A DNA stretch of 64,000 nucleotides from Bacteroidota bacterium (GTDB lineage: Bacteria; Bacteroidota; Bacteroidia; Chitinophagales; Saprospiraceae): assembly GCA_016124585.1 (NCBI GenBank), contig WGNL01000010.1:295790-359789 (forward strand), given 5' to 3'. The notes below the pieces were generated by a model. It worked only from the letters and a program-made list of their open reading frames with translations, did no database searches and was not told the origin of the DNA. Of the stretch, positions 42,987-55,140 are shown one piece after another. The number at the start of each line of letters is the position of its first letter. Within the stretch, counting starts at the first letter, position 1. Made by a program: the position numbers and the translations under genes.

Positions 42987-43367
42987 ATGGCTGATTTGAA
43001 AGCTCTTGCCGAGCAGTTGGTAAACCTCACCATCAAAGAGGTAACAGAACTGACAGGCATCATGGAAAGTGACTACGGTATTAAGCCGGCTGCTGCTGCA
43101 GTAGCTGTAGCTGCTGGTCCTGCTGGTGGTGGCGATGCCCCTGCCGCTGCTGAAAAAACTGAGTTCGATGTAATTTTGACTTCTGCTGGTGCTGCTAAAT
43201 TACAAGTAGTTAAGGCCGTTAAAGATGCCCTTGGTTTGGGTCTCGTAGAAGCAAAAGGTATGGTAGATGCTGCTCCTGGTCCAGTGAAGCAAGGCGTTTC
43301 CAAAGATGAGGCTGAGAAGCTGAAGAAACTTTTGGAAGAAGCCGGTGCACAGGTGGAACTGAAGTAA
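42987..43367 (+). CDS. rplL: 50S ribosomal protein L7/L12
   Basis: 126 residues. Multicopy stalk protein that recruits translation GTPases. The N-terminal dimer domain, Ala/Gly-rich hinge (~residues 35-55) and C-terminal domain ([20 protein letters not shown] to [10 protein letters not shown]) are all there. Confidence 0.99.
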   Translation: MADLKALAEQLVNLTIKEVTELTGIMESDYGIKPAAAAVAVAAGPAGGGDAPAAAEKTEFDVILTSAGAAKLQVVKAVKDALGLGLVEAKGMVDAAPGPVKQGVSKDEAEKLKKLLEEAGAQVELK

Positions 43368-43470
43368 GCTGATACCCGGCTCGCCGGGCTATTAGCAAAA
43401 AGCAGTTATTTACTAATCTAATTCGATGTTTAGTTACAACTTTTTTGCTACATAGCGCATTTAGTACAGG

Positions 43471-43506
43471 AGGCTTAACTAATCTGCCCGCAGATTGGTT
43501 AAGCCT
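43471..43506 (+). other. 15-bp hairpin in the rplL-rpoB spacer (candidate attenuator or RNase III site)
   Basis: The 354-base spacer (43368-43721) has no gene. A 15-bp stem with one G-U pair (43471-43485 with 43492-43506) and loop GCCCGC lies in its middle, without a downstream T-tract. A smaller CCCGGC/GCCGGG hairpin lies at 43375-43388, directly after rplL. The position parallels the attenuator and RNase III site of the E. coli rplL-rpoB junction. Confidence 0.6.
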
Positions 43507-43721
43507 ATTGTCATTTCATATATCGTGGTACTGTGTTTCTTTTGAAAAGCAGTTAATTGGAGAGTATTCTATTGAGATTTGCGGAGCTGGTGTAGGAAAA
43601 ATTGCGTGTTTTGAGCTTTGCTAAAAATATGCCATTTATTTAAGATTCCTATATGCTCGAAAATCCTTCAGGAAGCAGGCTTTTCCGCAATTACAATCAC
43701 TAATAAATTTTAACGCCGAAT

Positions 43722-46700
43722 ATGACATCAATTCCAAATGTCAGTGTTACCGAAACAGGCAGGTTGAGTTTTGGTAAGATTAAGTTACCCTCAGAGCACC
43801 CCGACCTGCTAGAAATCCAATTGAAGTCGTTCCAAGAGTTTTTTCAATTGGAGACAACCCCTGAAAATAGGGGAAATGAAGGATTGTTTAAGGTTTTTAA
43901 AGAAAACTTCCCAATCACCGACGCACGAAACATTTTCGTGTTGGAATTTCTTGATTATTATGTGGATCCTCCTCGATACACCATTGAAGAGTGTATGCAG
44001 CGTGGGTTAACTTATAGTGTGCCACTCAAAGCAAAACTTCGTTTGTCTTGTAATGATGTAGAGCATGTTGATTTCGAAACAATTGTTCAGGATGTTTTCC
44101 TCGGAAATATCCCCTACATGACTCCTAAAGGCACCTTTGTCATCAACGGTGCTGAACGGGTTGTTGTTTCACAACTTCACCGCTCTCCAGGTGTATTCTT
44201 CGGTCAAAACTATCACCCTAACGGAACTGCCATCTATTCCGCAAGGGTCATTCCATTTAAGGGTGCTTGGATGGAATTTGCTACGGACATCAACAATGTG
44301 ATGTATGCCTACATTGACCGAAAAAAGAAATTCCCCGTTACAACCCTACTTCGTGCCATCGGTTTTGACAATGATAAGTCTATCCTTGACTTATTTAACC
44401 TCGCTGATGAAATCGAAAACACAAGGGCAAACATTGAAGGAGCCATCGGGCGTAAATTGGCAGCTCGGGTACTCCGCTCTTGGACAGAAGATTTCGTGGA
44501 TGAGGATACCGGAGAAGTAGTGACCATTGAGCGTAATGAAATCATACTTGAGCGAGATGTTGTCTTAGATGAAGACAATATTGAGCAAGTAATCGATTCT
44601 GGTCTTGATACTATTATCCTTCAGCGGGAAGATATTGAAGAAGATTACACCATTATATATAATACGCTTCAGAAAGACCCGACCAGCTCTGAAATGGAAG
44701 CGGTAAACTACATTTATCGTCAACTTCGTGGTGCTGAGCCACCAGATGATGAGACCGCTCGTGGTATCATCGACAAACTGTTCTTCTCCGATAAGCGCTA
44801 TAACCTTGGTGAGGTAGGTCGATATAAAATCAATCGCAAGCTGGGCATGGATACCCCACTTGATACTTTGGTTTTGACAAAGGATGACATTATTGCTATC
44901 GTAAAATATTTGGTTCGTTTGATGAACCAACGTGCGGAGATAGATGATATTGATCACCTCAGTAACCGTCGTGTGCGTACGGTGGGTGAGCAACTTTATG
45001 CCCAATTCGGTGTAGGTCTTGCGAGAATGGCCCGTACCATTCGGGAGCGCATGAACGTTCGTGACAATGAGGTTTTCACGCCGATTGATTTGATTAACGC
45101 AAGGACTTTATCCTCTGTAATCAACTCATTTTTCGGAACTAGCCAACTTTCACAGTTCCTTGACCAAACCAATCCACTCTCAGAAATTACCCACAAGCGC
45201 CGTATTTCGGCACTTGGACCAGGTGGTCTCTCAAGAGAACGTGCGGGCTTTGAGGTTCGTGACGTTCACTATTCTCACTACGGTCGTCTCTGTACCATCG
45301 AGACGCCGGAAGGTCCTAACATCGGACTCATTTCTACACTTTGTGTACATGCGAAAGTGAATAAAATGGGCTTTTTGGAAACACCTTACCGTAAAGTAAA
45401 TGACGGTATTGTCGACATACACCACAACGCCCAATACCTATCAGCAGAGGCAGAGGATTTTATTAAAGTTGCGCAAGCAAATGCTCCTTTCGACGCTGAA
45501 GGTAAATTCATGAACGATAGGATTAAGTCTAGAGAGCATGGTGACTTCCCAGTTCTTACCCCAGAAGAGGTAGAATACATGGACGTGGCACCAAACCAAA
45601 TTGTTGGTGTATCAGCTTCTATGATTCCATTTCTTGAGAATGACGACGCCAACCGGGCACTTATGGGCTCAAACATGCAACGTCAAGCTGTTCCGCTGAT
45701 TCGTCCAACTGCACCTATCGTGGGTACTGGCTTGGAAGGAAAAGTTGCCCGTGACTCTCGGATGCTCATCAACGCAGAAGGAGATGGGGTAGTGGAGTAT
45801 GTTGATGCGACCGAGGTAGTTATCCGATATGATCGCACAGAAAACGAACAGTTGGTTTCTTTTGAAGATAACCGCAAGACATACAAACTGACCAAGTTCC
45901 TTCGTACTAACCAAGCCACTTGCGTCAATCTGAAACCTATTGTCCGTAAAGGACAACGGGTAAAGAAAGGTGAAATTCTTTGCGATGGTTACGCAACCGA
46001 CAAGGGCGAATTGGCACTTGGTCAGAACCTGAAAGTGGCATTCATGCCTTGGAAGGGTTACAACTTCGAGGATGCCATTGTGCTTTCCGAAAGGGTTGTC
46101 CGTGAGGATATTTTTACTTCCGTACACATAGAGTCATTCGACATGGATGTTCGGGACACCAAGCTTGGTGAGGAAGAACTTACCAACGATATTCCAAACG
46201 TGAGCGAGGACGCCACTAAAGACCTTGACGAACACGGTATCATCCGTATTGGTGCTTGGGTGAAAGAAGGTGACATCCTTATCGGTAAAATCACCCCGAA
46301 AGGGGAGACAGACCCGACACCAGAGGAAAAACTCCTTCGTGCCATCTTCGGTGACAAGGCGGGTGACGTTAAGGATGCTTCACTCAAAGTCCCACCATCA
46401 ATCAGCGGCGTGGTCATTGACAAGCAGCTTTTCGCCCGTGCAAAAAAGAGCAATGTGCAAAAAACGCAGGAAACTGAGGTTTTGAAAAAACTCGATGACC
46501 AGCATGCCATTGCAACCAACGAGCTAAAGACTATCTTGATAGATAAACTCTTGACATTGGTTCGTGATAAAACTTCTCAAGGTGTCAAGACTATCTACAA
46601 CGAAGCCATGATTCCGAAGGGAACCAAGTTCACTCAAGAGCTGCTTCGTACGATGGAGTTTACCCAGTTGGATTACAGCGGTTGGACAAACGATGATGCA

Positions 46701-47543
46701 ACCAATGAGCTGATTGCCAGGTTGTTACACAACTACAGTATCAAGCTCAACGAGGAAGTGGGACGCTACAAGCGGGAGAAGTTCAACATTAGCATTGGTG
46801 ATGAGCTTCCAGCTGGCGTATTGAAATTGGCAAAAGTTTACATCGCCAAAAAGCGCAAGCTGAAGGTTGGTGATAAACTCGCAGGTCGCCACGGAAACAA
46901 AGGTATTGTATCTCGTATCGTGCGGATGGAGGACATGCCATTTACAGAGGATGGCCAAGCAGTGGATGTGGTACTGAACCCACTGGGTGTACCTTCAAGG
47001 ATGAACCTTGGTCAAATCCTTGAGACAGTACTTGGTTGGGCTGGTCAGAAACTCGGCGTTCGTTACGCTTCGCCCATCTTCGATGGTGCACACCGTGACG
47101 AAATCGAGCATTTCATCCAAGAAGCAGGTCTTCCATCTTTGGGTCAAACTTGGCTGTCCGATGGTGAAACCGGCGATCGTTTCCACCAGCAAGCAACCGT
47201 AGGTGTTATCTACATCTTGAAACTCTCTCACATGGTGGACGACAAGATGCATGCACGTTCTATCGGTCCATACTCGCTCATTACCCAGCAACCGCTGGGT
47301 GGTAAGGCACAATTCGGTGGCCAACGTTTTGGTGAGATGGAGGTATGGGCACTTGAGGCATTTGGTGCTGCTCACATCTTGCAAGAATTGCTGACGGTAA
47401 AATCTGACGATATCGTCGGACGTGCCAAAGCCTATGAAGCCATCGTTAAAGGCGATGTGCTACCGGAACCGAACATCCCGGAATCGTTCAATGTACTTGT
47501 CCACGAATTACGTGGCTTGGCTTTGGACATCAAATTTGATTAA
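43722..47543 (+). CDS. rpoB: DNA-directed RNA polymerase subunit beta
   Basis: 1273 residues. The rifampicin pocket reads [45 protein letters not shown] and shows no resistance-type change that I can see. Other landmarks: [49 protein letters not shown] and the C-terminal [19 protein letters not shown]. Runs into rpoC across a heptad-word element. Confidence 0.99.
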   Translation: MTSIPNVSVTETGRLSFGKIKLPSEHPDLLEIQLKSFQEFFQLETTPENRGNEGLFKVFKENFPITDARNIFVLEFLDYYVDPPRYTIEECMQRGLTYSVPLKAKLRLSCNDVEHVDFETIVQDVFLGNIPYMTPKGTFVINGAERVVVSQLHRSPGVFFGQNYHPNGTAIYSARVIPFKGAWMEFATDINNVMYAYIDRKKKFPVTTLLRAIGFDNDKSILDLFNLADEIENTRANIEGAIGRKLAARVLRSWTEDFVDEDTGEVVTIERNEIILERDVVLDEDNIEQVIDSGLDTIILQREDIEEDYTIIYNTLQKDPTSSEMEAVNYIYRQLRGAEPPDDETARGIIDKLFFSDKRYNLGEVGRYKINRKLGMDTPLDTLVLTKDDIIAIVKYLVRLMNQRAEIDDIDHLSNRRVRTVGEQLYAQFGVGLARMARTIRERMNVRDNEVFTPIDLINARTLSSVINSFFGTSQLSQFLDQTNPLSEITHKRRISALGPGGLSRERAGFEVRDVHYSHYGRLCTIETPEGPNIGLISTLCVHAKVNKMGFLETPYRKVNDGIVDIHHNAQYLSAEAEDFIKVAQANAPFDAEGKFMNDRIKSREHGDFPVLTPEEVEYMDVAPNQIVGVSASMIPFLENDDANRALMGSNMQRQAVPLIRPTAPIVGTGLEGKVARDSRMLINAEGDGVVEYVDATEVVIRYDRTENEQLVSFEDNRKTYKLTKFLRTNQATCVNLKPIVRKGQRVKKGEILCDGYATDKGELALGQNLKVAFMPWKGYNFEDAIVLSERVVREDIFTSVHIESFDMDVRDTKLGEEELTNDIPNVSEDATKDLDEHGIIRIGAWVKEGDILIGKITPKGETDPTPEEKLLRAIFGDKAGDVKDASLKVPPSISGVVIDKQLFARAKKSNVQKTQETEVLKKLDDQHAIATNELKTILIDKLLTLVRDKTSQGVKTIYNEAMIPKGTKFTQELLRTMEFTQLDYSGWTNDDATNELIARLLHNYSIKLNEEVGRYKREKFNISIGDELPAGVLKLAKVYIAKKRKLKVGDKLAGRHGNKGIVSRIVRMEDMPFTEDGQAVDVVLNPLGVPSRMNLGQILETVLGWAGQKLGVRYASPIFDGAHRDEIEHFIQEAGLPSLGQTWLSDGETGDRFHQQATVGVIYILKLSHMVDDKMHARSIGPYSLITQQPLGGKAQFGGQRFGEMEVWALEAFGAAHILQELLTVKSDDIVGRAKAYEAIVKGDVLPEPNIPESFNVLVHELRGLALDIKFD

Positions 47544-47622
47544 TTAGTGATTAGTGATTAGTGATTGGTAATTAGGACAGCCCTATTTACCAGTCACTGA
47601 ACACTAATCTCCAATCACTAAT
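47544..47622. repeat. Heptad-word inverted element G (rpoB-rpoC spacer)
   Basis: Three exact tandem copies of TTAGTGA (47544-47564) follow the rpoB stop directly, then TTGGTAA. The right side (47586-47622) in reverse complement gives TTAGTGA and TTGGAGA again. The loop contains GGACAGCCC. The whole 84-base spacer is this element, ending 5 nt before rpoC. Confidence 0.8.
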
Positions 47623-47627
47623 AAGGT

Positions 47628-50600
47628 ATGTCTTTTAAGAAAAATTTTGCAGCGCCCGGTTCAAATTTCAATTCAATTACTATTAGCCTTACTTCTCCAG
47701 ATGATATTTTGGAGCGGAGCTACGGGGAAGTATTGAAGCCGGAAACCATCAACTACCGTTCCTACAAGCCGGAACGTGATGGCTTGTTCTGCGAGCGCAT
47801 TTTTGGTCCAGTAAAAGATTACGAATGCTACTGCGGTAAATACAAGCGTATCCGCTACAAAGGCATTGTTTGTGACCGTTGTGGTGTAGAGGTTACAGAG
47901 AAAAAAGTACGCCGGGAGCGTATGGGCCACATCAAATTGGTGGTTCCAGTGGTGCACATCTGGTTTTTCAAGTCACTGCCCAACAAAATCGGTTATCTGC
48001 TTGGCCTTTCGTCCAAGAAATTGGAAAGTGTGATTTACTACGAGCGTTACGTAGTAATTCAGTGGGGTGCTGCACAACGTCCAGAGAATGCAGATGAAGT
48101 ATTGGCACTGCTTTCGGAGGAAGAGTACATGGACATCATGGATGCGCTTCCACCGGAGAACCAGCAGTTAGATGACAGCGACCCGAACAAATTCATCGCC
48201 CGCATGGGTGCTGAAGCGGCTCGTGACCTGCTTAACCGCCTCGACCTCGACCAATTGTCATTCGACCTGCGTCACCAAGCTGCTAACGAAACTAGCCAGC
48301 AGCGGAAGAGCGAGGCCCTCAAGCGCCTCCGTGTAGTGGAAGCTTTCCGTGCTGCGCAAACCCGCATGGAAAACCGCCCAGAGTGGATGATTATCCAGTA
48401 TCTCCCAGTGGTTCCACCTGAACTTCGTCCTTTGGTGCCTTTGGATGGTGGTCGTTTCGCAAGTTCCGATTTGAACGACTTGTACCGTCGGGTTATCATC
48501 CGCAACAACCGCTTGAAGCGCCTTTTGGAAATCAAAGCCCCAGAGGTGATTTTGCGGAACGAAAAAAGGATGCTCCAAGAAGCAGTTGACTCATTGTTTG
48601 ACAACAGCCGTAAATCTAATGCCGTGAAAGCGGAAGGTGGCCGTGCGTTAAAGTCACTTTCTGACATTCTCAAAGGCAAGCAAGGCCGTTTCCGTCAAAA
48701 CCTTTTGGGTAAACGGGTTGACTACTCTGGCCGTTCGGTCATCGTGGTAGGCCCGACTTTGAAACTGCACGAGTGTGGTTTGCCAAAGGGTATGGCTGCG
48801 GAATTGTTCAAGCCGTTCATTATCCGCAAGCTCATTGAGCGTGGTGTGGTGAAGACGGTGAAATCTGCGAAAAAACTTGTTGACCGCAAAGACAGTGTCA
48901 TCTGGGATATCCTCGAAAACATTCTGAAAGGACACCCAGTGATGCTCAACCGAGCTCCAACGCTTCACCGTTTGTCAATCCAGGCTTTCCAGCCTAGGTT
49001 GGTAGAAGGCAAGGCAATTCAGCTTCACCCGCTGGTTTGTGGTGCCTTCAACGCCGACTTCGACGGTGACCAAATGGCCGTTCACGTGCCGTTGAGCCAA
49101 GGCTCAATCCTAGAAGCGCAGTTGCTCATGTTGTCTTCACACAACATGCTCAACCCACAGGACGGCTCGCCAGTTACCCTTCCTTCTCAGGACATGGTCT
49201 TGGGTTTGTACTACATTACGAAGGGTAAAAAGACCATGGGCGACCTCGTGGTGAAAGGCGAAGGCGGCAAATTCTACTCTGCGGAGGAAGTTCGTATCGC
49301 CTTCAACGAGGGCAAACTTGACCTTCACGCCAATATCAAATGCCGCTGTTTAGTGGAAAATGAGAAGGGCGAATTGGTGCACAAAGTGATTGACACTACT
49401 TGCGGCCGTGTGCTTTTCAATGAAGCTGTGCCTGAAGGCGTGCCATTCATCAACGAGCTTTTGACCAAGCGTAACTTGAAGCGGATTATCTCCGACATCC
49501 TCGCTCGCACACATTTTGCTGCAACTGCCGATTTCCTTGATTCTGCCAAAGAACTTGGGTTTACTTGGGCGTTCAGGGGCGGCTTGTCATTCAACTTGGG
49601 TGACTTGATTACGCCAACCATCAAGGAGCGCATCCTTGAGCAAGCGCAGTCAGAGGTGGATGAGGTTTGGGAAAACTACAACATGGGGCTTATCACTTTC
49701 AATGAGCGTTACAACCAAATCATTGACAAGTGGACTTATGCCGACAACCGCATCACTGATTCTTTGATGAAGGAATTGTCAACGCACAAGCAGGGCTTCA
49801 ACTCTGTGTTCATGATGTTGGACTCCGGTGCTCGTGGTTCTAAGCAGCAGATTAAGCAGCTTTGCGGTCTGCGGGGCTTGATGGCCAAACCGAAAAAGTC
49901 AGGCGACACGGGCGGTGCCATCATCGAAAACCCAATCCTTGCAAACTTCGTGGACGGTCTTTCGGTATTGGAATACTTCATCTCTACGCACGGTGCTCGT
50001 AAGGGTCTTGCGGATACGGCCTTGAAAACGGCTGACGCAGGTTACCTCACCCGTCGTTTGGTGGACGTATCTCAAGACGTTGTAATTATCGAAGAAGACT
50101 GCGACACACTTCGTGGTATTGCTACCCAAGCCCTCAAAGACAATGAAAAGGTCATTGACCCATTGTCAAACAGGATTCAAGGTCGCTACACCTTGCACGA
50201 TATTACGCACCCAGTTACGGATGAACTCATCCTCAAAGCTGGCGAATACATCACAAGCGCAGTTGCCAAATTCGTTGAAGAAATCGGCATCGAGGAAGTT
50301 ACCATCCGTTCGGTACTCACATGCGAAACCAAGCGTGGCGTTTGCACGAAGTGCTACGGTAAAAACTTGGCCTCTGGCCGTATCGCTGAGCGGGGAGATG
50401 CCGTGGGTATCATCGCAGCACAGTCCATCGGTGAGCCGGGCACGCAGTTGACACTCCGTACTTTCCACGTGGGTGGTATCGCTTCTGTGACCAAGTCTGA
50501 GAGTGAAATCACAGCTAAGTTTGACGGTAAAATCGAGTTCGATGCCATTCGTGTCACTACCTTCAAAGACACTGATGGTGATTCATCTAACGTGGTTCTT

Positions 50601-51956
50601 TCCCGTACAGGTGAAATCCGTATCACCGACGAAGAAGGCAAGCGCCAGTTCTCTTCAAACCACATCCCTTACGGTTCAACCATTTTCGTCAAAGAAGGCC
50701 AAATGGTTTCCAAAGGTGATTTGATTTGCGAATGGGATCCGTTTAACGCTGTGATTGTGTCTGAATTCCCAGGTATTGCCAAATTCGATAGCATCGAAGA
50801 AGGTGTGACATTCCGTATGGAGCGTGACGACCAGACTGGCTACTCTGAGAAGGTCATCATCGAGAGCAAGAACAAGAAGAAAGTCCCTGCGATTTCCATC
50901 GTCAGCAAAGATGGCGAGGAACTCCGCCGATACAGCTTGCCAGTGGGCGCCTACATTTCCATTGAGGATAACCAAGATGTGAAAGCAGGTCAAAAAATCG
51001 TGAAGATTCCACGGAAACTGGGTAAGATCCAGGATATCACCGGTGGTCTACCGAGGGTAACTGAGCTTTTCGAAGCAAGAAACCCATCGAACCCTGCCGT
51101 AGTATCCGAGATTGACGGTGAGGTTCTCTTCGGTAAAATCAAGCGTGGTAACCAAGAGGTTATTGTGAAATCGAAAGACGAGCAAATCCACCGCTACCTG
51201 ATTCCACTTTCCAAACATGTACTAGTGCAAGAGGGTGACTTCGTGCGGGCAGGTACTTCGCTTTCCGACGGTACAACATCACCGAAAGACATTTTGGCCA
51301 TCAAAGGCCCATTTGCGGTGCAGTCTTACCTCGTGAATGGCGTTCAGGAAGTTTACCGCTCACAGGGTATCGCCATCAACGACAAGCACATCGAGGTAAT
51401 CGTTCGTCAGATGATGCGACGGGTGACTATCCAAGACCCAGGTGACACGACCTTCCTCGAAAGCGAAGCCGTTGAAAAATGGGAATTCTTGGAGCAGAAC
51501 GACTGGATTTATGATAAAAAAGTCGTGACCGACGCTGGAGAGAGCAACCGTTTGAAAAATGGACAGTTGGTGAACCTACGCCAAATCCGGGAGGAAAACT
51601 CCTACTTGAAGCGCAACGATCGCAAACTGGTTCAGTACCGAGACGCAGTTGCTGCCACTTCCAGCTCCATGTTGCAAGGTATCACCCGTTCATCTTTGGG
51701 TACGGAAAGCTGGATTTCAGCTGCTTCGTTCCAAGAAACGACCAAGGTACTTAGCACTGCCGCCATCGAAGCCAAGCCAGACTTGCTGTACGGTTTGAAA
51801 GAAAACGTAATCGTCGGTAAGAAAATACCTGCCGGTACTGGTCTGCGCAAATTTGAAGAACTTTTCGTAACCAGCATGGAAGCGCACAACTCCTTCAAGG
51901 AGCGTCGCATGCTGATGGAAGAAGAGGAAGAAGAGTTTGAAACATACGGTGATTAA
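47628..51956 (+). CDS. rpoC: DNA-directed RNA polymerase subunit beta'
   Basis: 1442 residues. N-terminal zinc site [21 protein letters not shown], active-site [12 protein letters not shown], the bridge helix/trigger loop region and the second zinc site ([19 protein letters not shown]) are intact. The tail ends in an acidic stretch ([13 protein letters not shown]). A strong terminator follows, closing the block that starts at the tRNAs. Confidence 0.99.
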   Translation: MSFKKNFAAPGSNFNSITISLTSPDDILERSYGEVLKPETINYRSYKPERDGLFCERIFGPVKDYECYCGKYKRIRYKGIVCDRCGVEVTEKKVRRERMGHIKLVVPVVHIWFFKSLPNKIGYLLGLSSKKLESVIYYERYVVIQWGAAQRPENADEVLALLSEEEYMDIMDALPPENQQLDDSDPNKFIARMGAEAARDLLNRLDLDQLSFDLRHQAANETSQQRKSEALKRLRVVEAFRAAQTRMENRPEWMIIQYLPVVPPELRPLVPLDGGRFASSDLNDLYRRVIIRNNRLKRLLEIKAPEVILRNEKRMLQEAVDSLFDNSRKSNAVKAEGGRALKSLSDILKGKQGRFRQNLLGKRVDYSGRSVIVVGPTLKLHECGLPKGMAAELFKPFIIRKLIERGVVKTVKSAKKLVDRKDSVIWDILENILKGHPVMLNRAPTLHRLSIQAFQPRLVEGKAIQLHPLVCGAFNADFDGDQMAVHVPLSQGSILEAQLLMLSSHNMLNPQDGSPVTLPSQDMVLGLYYITKGKKTMGDLVVKGEGGKFYSAEEVRIAFNEGKLDLHANIKCRCLVENEKGELVHKVIDTTCGRVLFNEAVPEGVPFINELLTKRNLKRIISDILARTHFAATADFLDSAKELGFTWAFRGGLSFNLGDLITPTIKERILEQAQSEVDEVWENYNMGLITFNERYNQIIDKWTYADNRITDSLMKELSTHKQGFNSVFMMLDSGARGSKQQIKQLCGLRGLMAKPKKSGDTGGAIIENPILANFVDGLSVLEYFISTHGARKGLADTALKTADAGYLTRRLVDVSQDVVIIEEDCDTLRGIATQALKDNEKVIDPLSNRIQGRYTLHDITHPVTDELILKAGEYITSAVAKFVEEIGIEEVTIRSVLTCETKRGVCTKCYGKNLASGRIAERGDAVGIIAAQSIGEPGTQLTLRTFHVGGIASVTKSESEITAKFDGKIEFDAIRVTTFKDTDGDSSNVVLSRTGEIRITDEEGKRQFSSNHIPYGSTIFVKEGQMVSKGDLICEWDPFNAVIVSEFPGIAKFDSIEEGVTFRMERDDQTGYSEKVIIESKNKKKVPAISIVSKDGEELRRYSLPVGAYISIEDNQDVKAGQKIVKIPRKLGKIQDITGGLPRVTELFEARNPSNPAVVSEIDGEVLFGKIKRGNQEVIVKSKDEQIHRYLIPLSKHVLVQEGDFVRAGTSLSDGTTSPKDILAIKGPFAVQSYLVNGVQEVYRSQGIAINDKHIEVIVRQMMRRVTIQDPGDTTFLESEAVEKWEFLEQNDWIYDKKVVTDAGESNRLKNGQLVNLRQIREENSYLKRNDRKLVQYRDAVAATSSSMLQGITRSSLGTESWISAASFQETTKVLSTAAIEAKPDLLYGLKENVIVGKKIPAGTGLRKFEELFVTSMEAHNSFKERRMLMEEEEEEFETYGD

Positions 51957-51985
51957 ACCGTAGAAGATATTAACAGATAGCTACT

Positions 51986-52022
51986 CGGCCCGTCCTGAAA
52001 TTCAGGATGGGCCGTTTTTTTT
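51986..52022 (+). terminator. Rho-independent terminator after rpoC
   Basis: 14-bp stem with one G-U pair (51986-51999 and 52001-52014), then eight T. Confidence 0.9.
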
Positions 52023-52062
52023 GTGACAAAATGAGCTGTGATCATTACGGCATTTTATTTTT

Positions 52063-52827
52063 ATGAAAAAAACCGTGAAACGACTGCATATTTACCTCTT
52101 TACGCTGGCTGTTGTAGCCACTATCATCGGCCTATGGTTGGCGGGCCCTATTCCGCAAGACCCAGCTTATCACGATTTTGCTGACCAACGAACGCTTTTC
52201 GGGGTTGCCAATTTTTGGAATGTGGTGAGCAATTTATCCATGCTGTTCCTCGGTGCCTATGGTCTTTGGCGGAGCCTACTTGATTGGCTAAAAAGAACCG
52301 ACCTCGTTGCTCGTTTGATTCCAATCACTTTCAGCATAGGCGTTTTGTTTGCCTGCGTCGGCTCTGCCTACTACCACTATGCACCCGACAACCTGACCTT
52401 GGTGTGGGACAGGCTGCCGATGACTTTCATGTTCATGCCGCTGTTTGCGCTGCTGATTTATGATTTTATTGGCAAAAAAGAAGGAGGAATTGCCTACTGG
52501 CTCCTAGTGCCGCTTGGCGTTTTCAGTGTATTTTATTGGCGACAAACTGAGGCGGCTGGGCACGGCGATTTGCGTTTTTATGCTTTCGTGCAGTTTTTCC
52601 CGATGGTCGCCGCAGTTCTATTGGTTTTGGTTTCTCCGCAAAAACCAATTTACACCCGCTACCTGCTCTTGGCGTTGGGCTGGTACGTTGTCGCAAAACT
52701 CTGTGAGCATTTCGACGATGCCATTTTCAATACCCTGAAATTCTGGAGTGGGCACACCCTCAAACACTTGGTAGGAAGTATAAGCCTTTTTTATGTTCTG
52801 AAAATCACCGATGCTTGGAGGATTTAG
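52063..52827 (+). CDS. CREST-superfamily membrane hydrolase, alkaline ceramidase-like
   Basis: 254 residues with about seven membrane helices. The pattern GSAYYHYAPDNLTLVWDRLPM holds the Ser, His and Asp of the CREST superfamily, and SGHTLKHLVGS near the C-terminus supplies the HxxxH zinc ligands. CREST members include alkaline ceramidases, PAQR receptors and Per1. Sphingolipids are common in Bacteroidota, so ceramide or another amide lipid is a reasonable substrate guess, not more. It follows rpoC after its terminator and is convergent with the SAM hydrolase gene. Confidence 0.8.
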   Translation: MKKTVKRLHIYLFTLAVVATIIGLWLAGPIPQDPAYHDFADQRTLFGVANFWNVVSNLSMLFLGAYGLWRSLLDWLKRTDLVARLIPITFSIGVLFACVGSAYYHYAPDNLTLVWDRLPMTFMFMPLFALLIYDFIGKKEGGIAYWLLVPLGVFSVFYWRQTEAAGHGDLRFYAFVQFFPMVAAVLLVLVSPQKPIYTRYLLLALGWYVVAKLCEHFDDAIFNTLKFWSGHTLKHLVGSISLFYVLKITDAWRI

Positions 52828-52888
52828 GAAGTCAGAGAGCTTTCGGGTGAGCAGAAAAACCGATAATTTCTCTCATTCCCTCACCTGC

Positions 52889-53656
52889 TTATTCACTGAT
52901 AAAGTCCACCTGCACCATGTCGTCGAGCTTGAGACCAAGGAGGCTACTGGCTTTTCCCATGCTCACAGCGATTTCAAGGAAGCCTGCAAAATTGAAAAGG
53001 CAAAGTGTTTCTCCGACAGGTACGTCGGTGTAATGTCGGCAGAGGCGAGTGATGGGGTCGTTGCGTTTGAAAAATAGGGCAAACTGACGTCCGTTCCGCA
53101 CTTTTTCAAACAAATCCTTCGGAATATTGATTGTCACATTTTCATAGTGATCCACGTAAATGACTGAGCCACGGATCTGTGAATGGCTCAACACGGGTTG
53201 AAGGGCGATACGTTGGATGGTTTCCCCAGCAGGGAAGCCAATTTCGTGGAGCGGCTGGCCAGCCACGAGGTGCTGAACAGTATTTGCCAAAGTTTGCTGG
53301 ATAGGGAAGGGGCTTTCCCGGTCGGAATCAAGGCGGTAGGCATCCGGCATTTTTGAAAAAACAAGCGAAAAAATGCCGTTGTCGGGCCCGATGAAAATCT
53401 GCCCTTCGTGTTTTAGACAGACAAGGGACATGCCCTCTGCGCTGTTGTTTACGGTGATGATGTGGATAGTGCCCGTCGGGAAACTGGAATAGGTGTTTTT
53501 CAAAACAAAAGCACCTTGGACGATGTCGTAGGGTTTTACATTATGGGAAACATCGATGAGTTGCAAATTAGGGCATTGGCGGAGGAGCGCACCTTTCAAG
53601 AGGGCGACATAGTAGTCGTCCAGCCCGAAATCAGTAGTCAAGGTTACTATTTGCAT
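52889..53656 (-). CDS. S-adenosyl-L-methionine hydrolase (DUF62 / SAM hydroxide adenosyltransferase)
   Basis: 255 residues. The family splits SAM into adenosine and methionine with hydroxide. MQIVTLTTDFGLDDYYVALLKGAL at the start, the LIDVSHNVKPYDIVQGAFVL stretch and FIGPDNGIFSLVF are characteristic of DUF62. The haloenzyme branch (chlorinase/fluorinase) has an extra loop that is not evident here, so hydrolase is preferred. The physiological purpose of the family is unclear. Divergent from phoH by 266 bases. Confidence 0.92.
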   Translation of the reverse strand: MQIVTLTTDFGLDDYYVALLKGALLRQCPNLQLIDVSHNVKPYDIVQGAFVLKNTYSSFPTGTIHIITVNNSAEGMSLVCLKHEGQIFIGPDNGIFSLVFSKMPDAYRLDSDRESPFPIQQTLANTVQHLVAGQPLHEIGFPAGETIQRIALQPVLSHSQIRGSVIYVDHYENVTINIPKDLFEKVRNGRQFALFFKRNDPITRLCRHYTDVPVGETLCLFNFAGFLEIAVSMGKASSLLGLKLDDMVQVDFISE

Positions 53657-53922
53657 CGTTTGGTCGTTGTTGTGGCCGGGTAAATCCTCATAGATGCTAG
53701 GTATTTTCTATCCTTCGAAACTTTTGAGGGCCCGTGTCGGTTTTAGGAACTCCAAATTGATTTTTGACAGTTATTCCTCAAAAATTAACGTGGCGGTTTG
53801 CCCCAAAAAGCTATTTTTACGGACAAAAGTAGCTGAATTTTAAAAGCTGAAGTGCCAAATCTGAGGCCAAACAGCTTCGCAAAACCTTGTAATTTCATCA
53901 TTTTTCAATCACAACCTAACAT

Positions 53923-54951
53923 TTGAGCGAAATAATCCTGACCATCGAAGATGTTGATCCGCTGGAACTCTACGGCGAAAATGACATTAAACTAAACTTG
54001 CTTCGCAAAGCATTCCCCGACATCAGCATTACTGCGAGGGGTAGCAACTTGAAACTCTCCGGCGAGAAAAAACATACTCAATCAGCGAAAGGGAAATTCG
54101 AACAAATGGTGCGCTTGCTTAAGGAACGGAAAAGCTTGCCCATCCAAATGGTCGAAGAACTGATGCTCGAAGGCAGCAATCCTTTTCAAGCCCACCTTAA
54201 TGATGCCGCTGGCAAAGTGCTTGTGCACGGCAACGACGGCAAAATAATCCGAGTAAAAACGCTTAATCAAAAGAAACTCGTTGAGGCCTCCGAGCGCAAC
54301 GACGTGGTCTTTGCAGTGGGGCCTGCAGGTACGGGTAAGACCTACACTGCGGTAGCTTTGGCCGTAAGGGCATTGAAAAATAGAGTGGTCAAAAAAATCA
54401 TTCTTACCCGCCCTGCAGTGGAAGCAGGCGAGAATCTAGGCTACTTACCTGGCGATTTGAAAGAAAAAATCGACCCTTACCTCCGCCCACTTTATGATGC
54501 ACTTGACGACATGATTCCTGCCGATAAGCTCAAGTTTTTCATGGAAACGAGGGTCATCGAAATAGCCCCGCTTGCATACATGCGTGGACGGACACTTGAC
54601 AATGCTTTCATCATCCTCGATGAAGCGCAGAACACTTCTTCCCTTCAAATCAAAATGTTCCTTACTCGACTTGGCCCTACTGCCAAGGCCATCATCACGG
54701 GAGATCTAACACAGATTGACTTGCCGATGAATACCCGTTCGGGTCTTCGCAAAGCCATTGACATTCTTCGTGACATAGAAGGCATTGATGTAATACGCCT
54801 CAGTGTCGATGATGTGGTTCGTCACCGCTTGGTGAAGGAGGTTATCAAAGCTTTCGAAAAGGACAGCGAGCAGCTACAACGGCAATGGAAGGATTCATCA
54901 AGTGGAAAATTACCTTTCCGTCGCCCTAATGCAAGAGAGGAAGAGGAGTAA
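53923..54951 (+). CDS. PhoH family ATPase (PhoH/YbeZ)
   Basis: 342 residues. The P-loop reads FAVGPAGTGKTYTAVALAV (~residue 130) with the Walker B FIILDEAQNT. The N-terminal KH-like segment and the C-terminal TGDLTQIDLPMNTRSGL are typical for the YbeZ group, which works with the endonuclease YbeY in rRNA maturation. No in-frame ATG is available at the N-terminus; the start is the TTG at 53923, giving MSEIILTIEDVDPLELYG. Confidence 0.93.
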   Translation: MSEIILTIEDVDPLELYGENDIKLNLLRKAFPDISITARGSNLKLSGEKKHTQSAKGKFEQMVRLLKERKSLPIQMVEELMLEGSNPFQAHLNDAAGKVLVHGNDGKIIRVKTLNQKKLVEASERNDVVFAVGPAGTGKTYTAVALAVRALKNRVVKKIILTRPAVEAGENLGYLPGDLKEKIDPYLRPLYDALDDMIPADKLKFFMETRVIEIAPLAYMRGRTLDNAFIILDEAQNTSSLQIKMFLTRLGPTAKAIITGDLTQIDLPMNTRSGLRKAIDILRDIEGIDVIRLSVDDVVRHRLVKEVIKAFEKDSEQLQRQWKDSSSGKLPFRRPNAREEEE

Positions 54952-55082
54952 AGACAGTGTCTGCTTATCATATTCCTTGTGTTTAACTCATGTAAACACT
55001 AAATCTAAGTAGTTCATTCCTCGAAAATTGTCACCCGGCTTTTGTTTTCGGTATTTTCTTCGTTACAAGAAAATCAAAAAGT

Positions 55083-55090
55083 TATTTTTG
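55083..55090 (+). promoter_or_regulatory. Probable -7 box of the M36 protease gene
   Basis: TATTTTTG followed by CCC, 50 bases before the ATG; no TTG at the ideal distance upstream. Confidence 0.35.
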
Positions 55091-55140
55091 CCCAGTCAGC
55101 ACACCTTACAACATTAATTGTCTAACTTAAACAACCCAGT

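Noticed and set aside
53824..53831. TACTTTTG box on the minus strand before the SAM hydrolase gene
   Set aside because: The nearest TTG is 24 bases away and the leader would be ~170 nt; too weak to list as a promoter.
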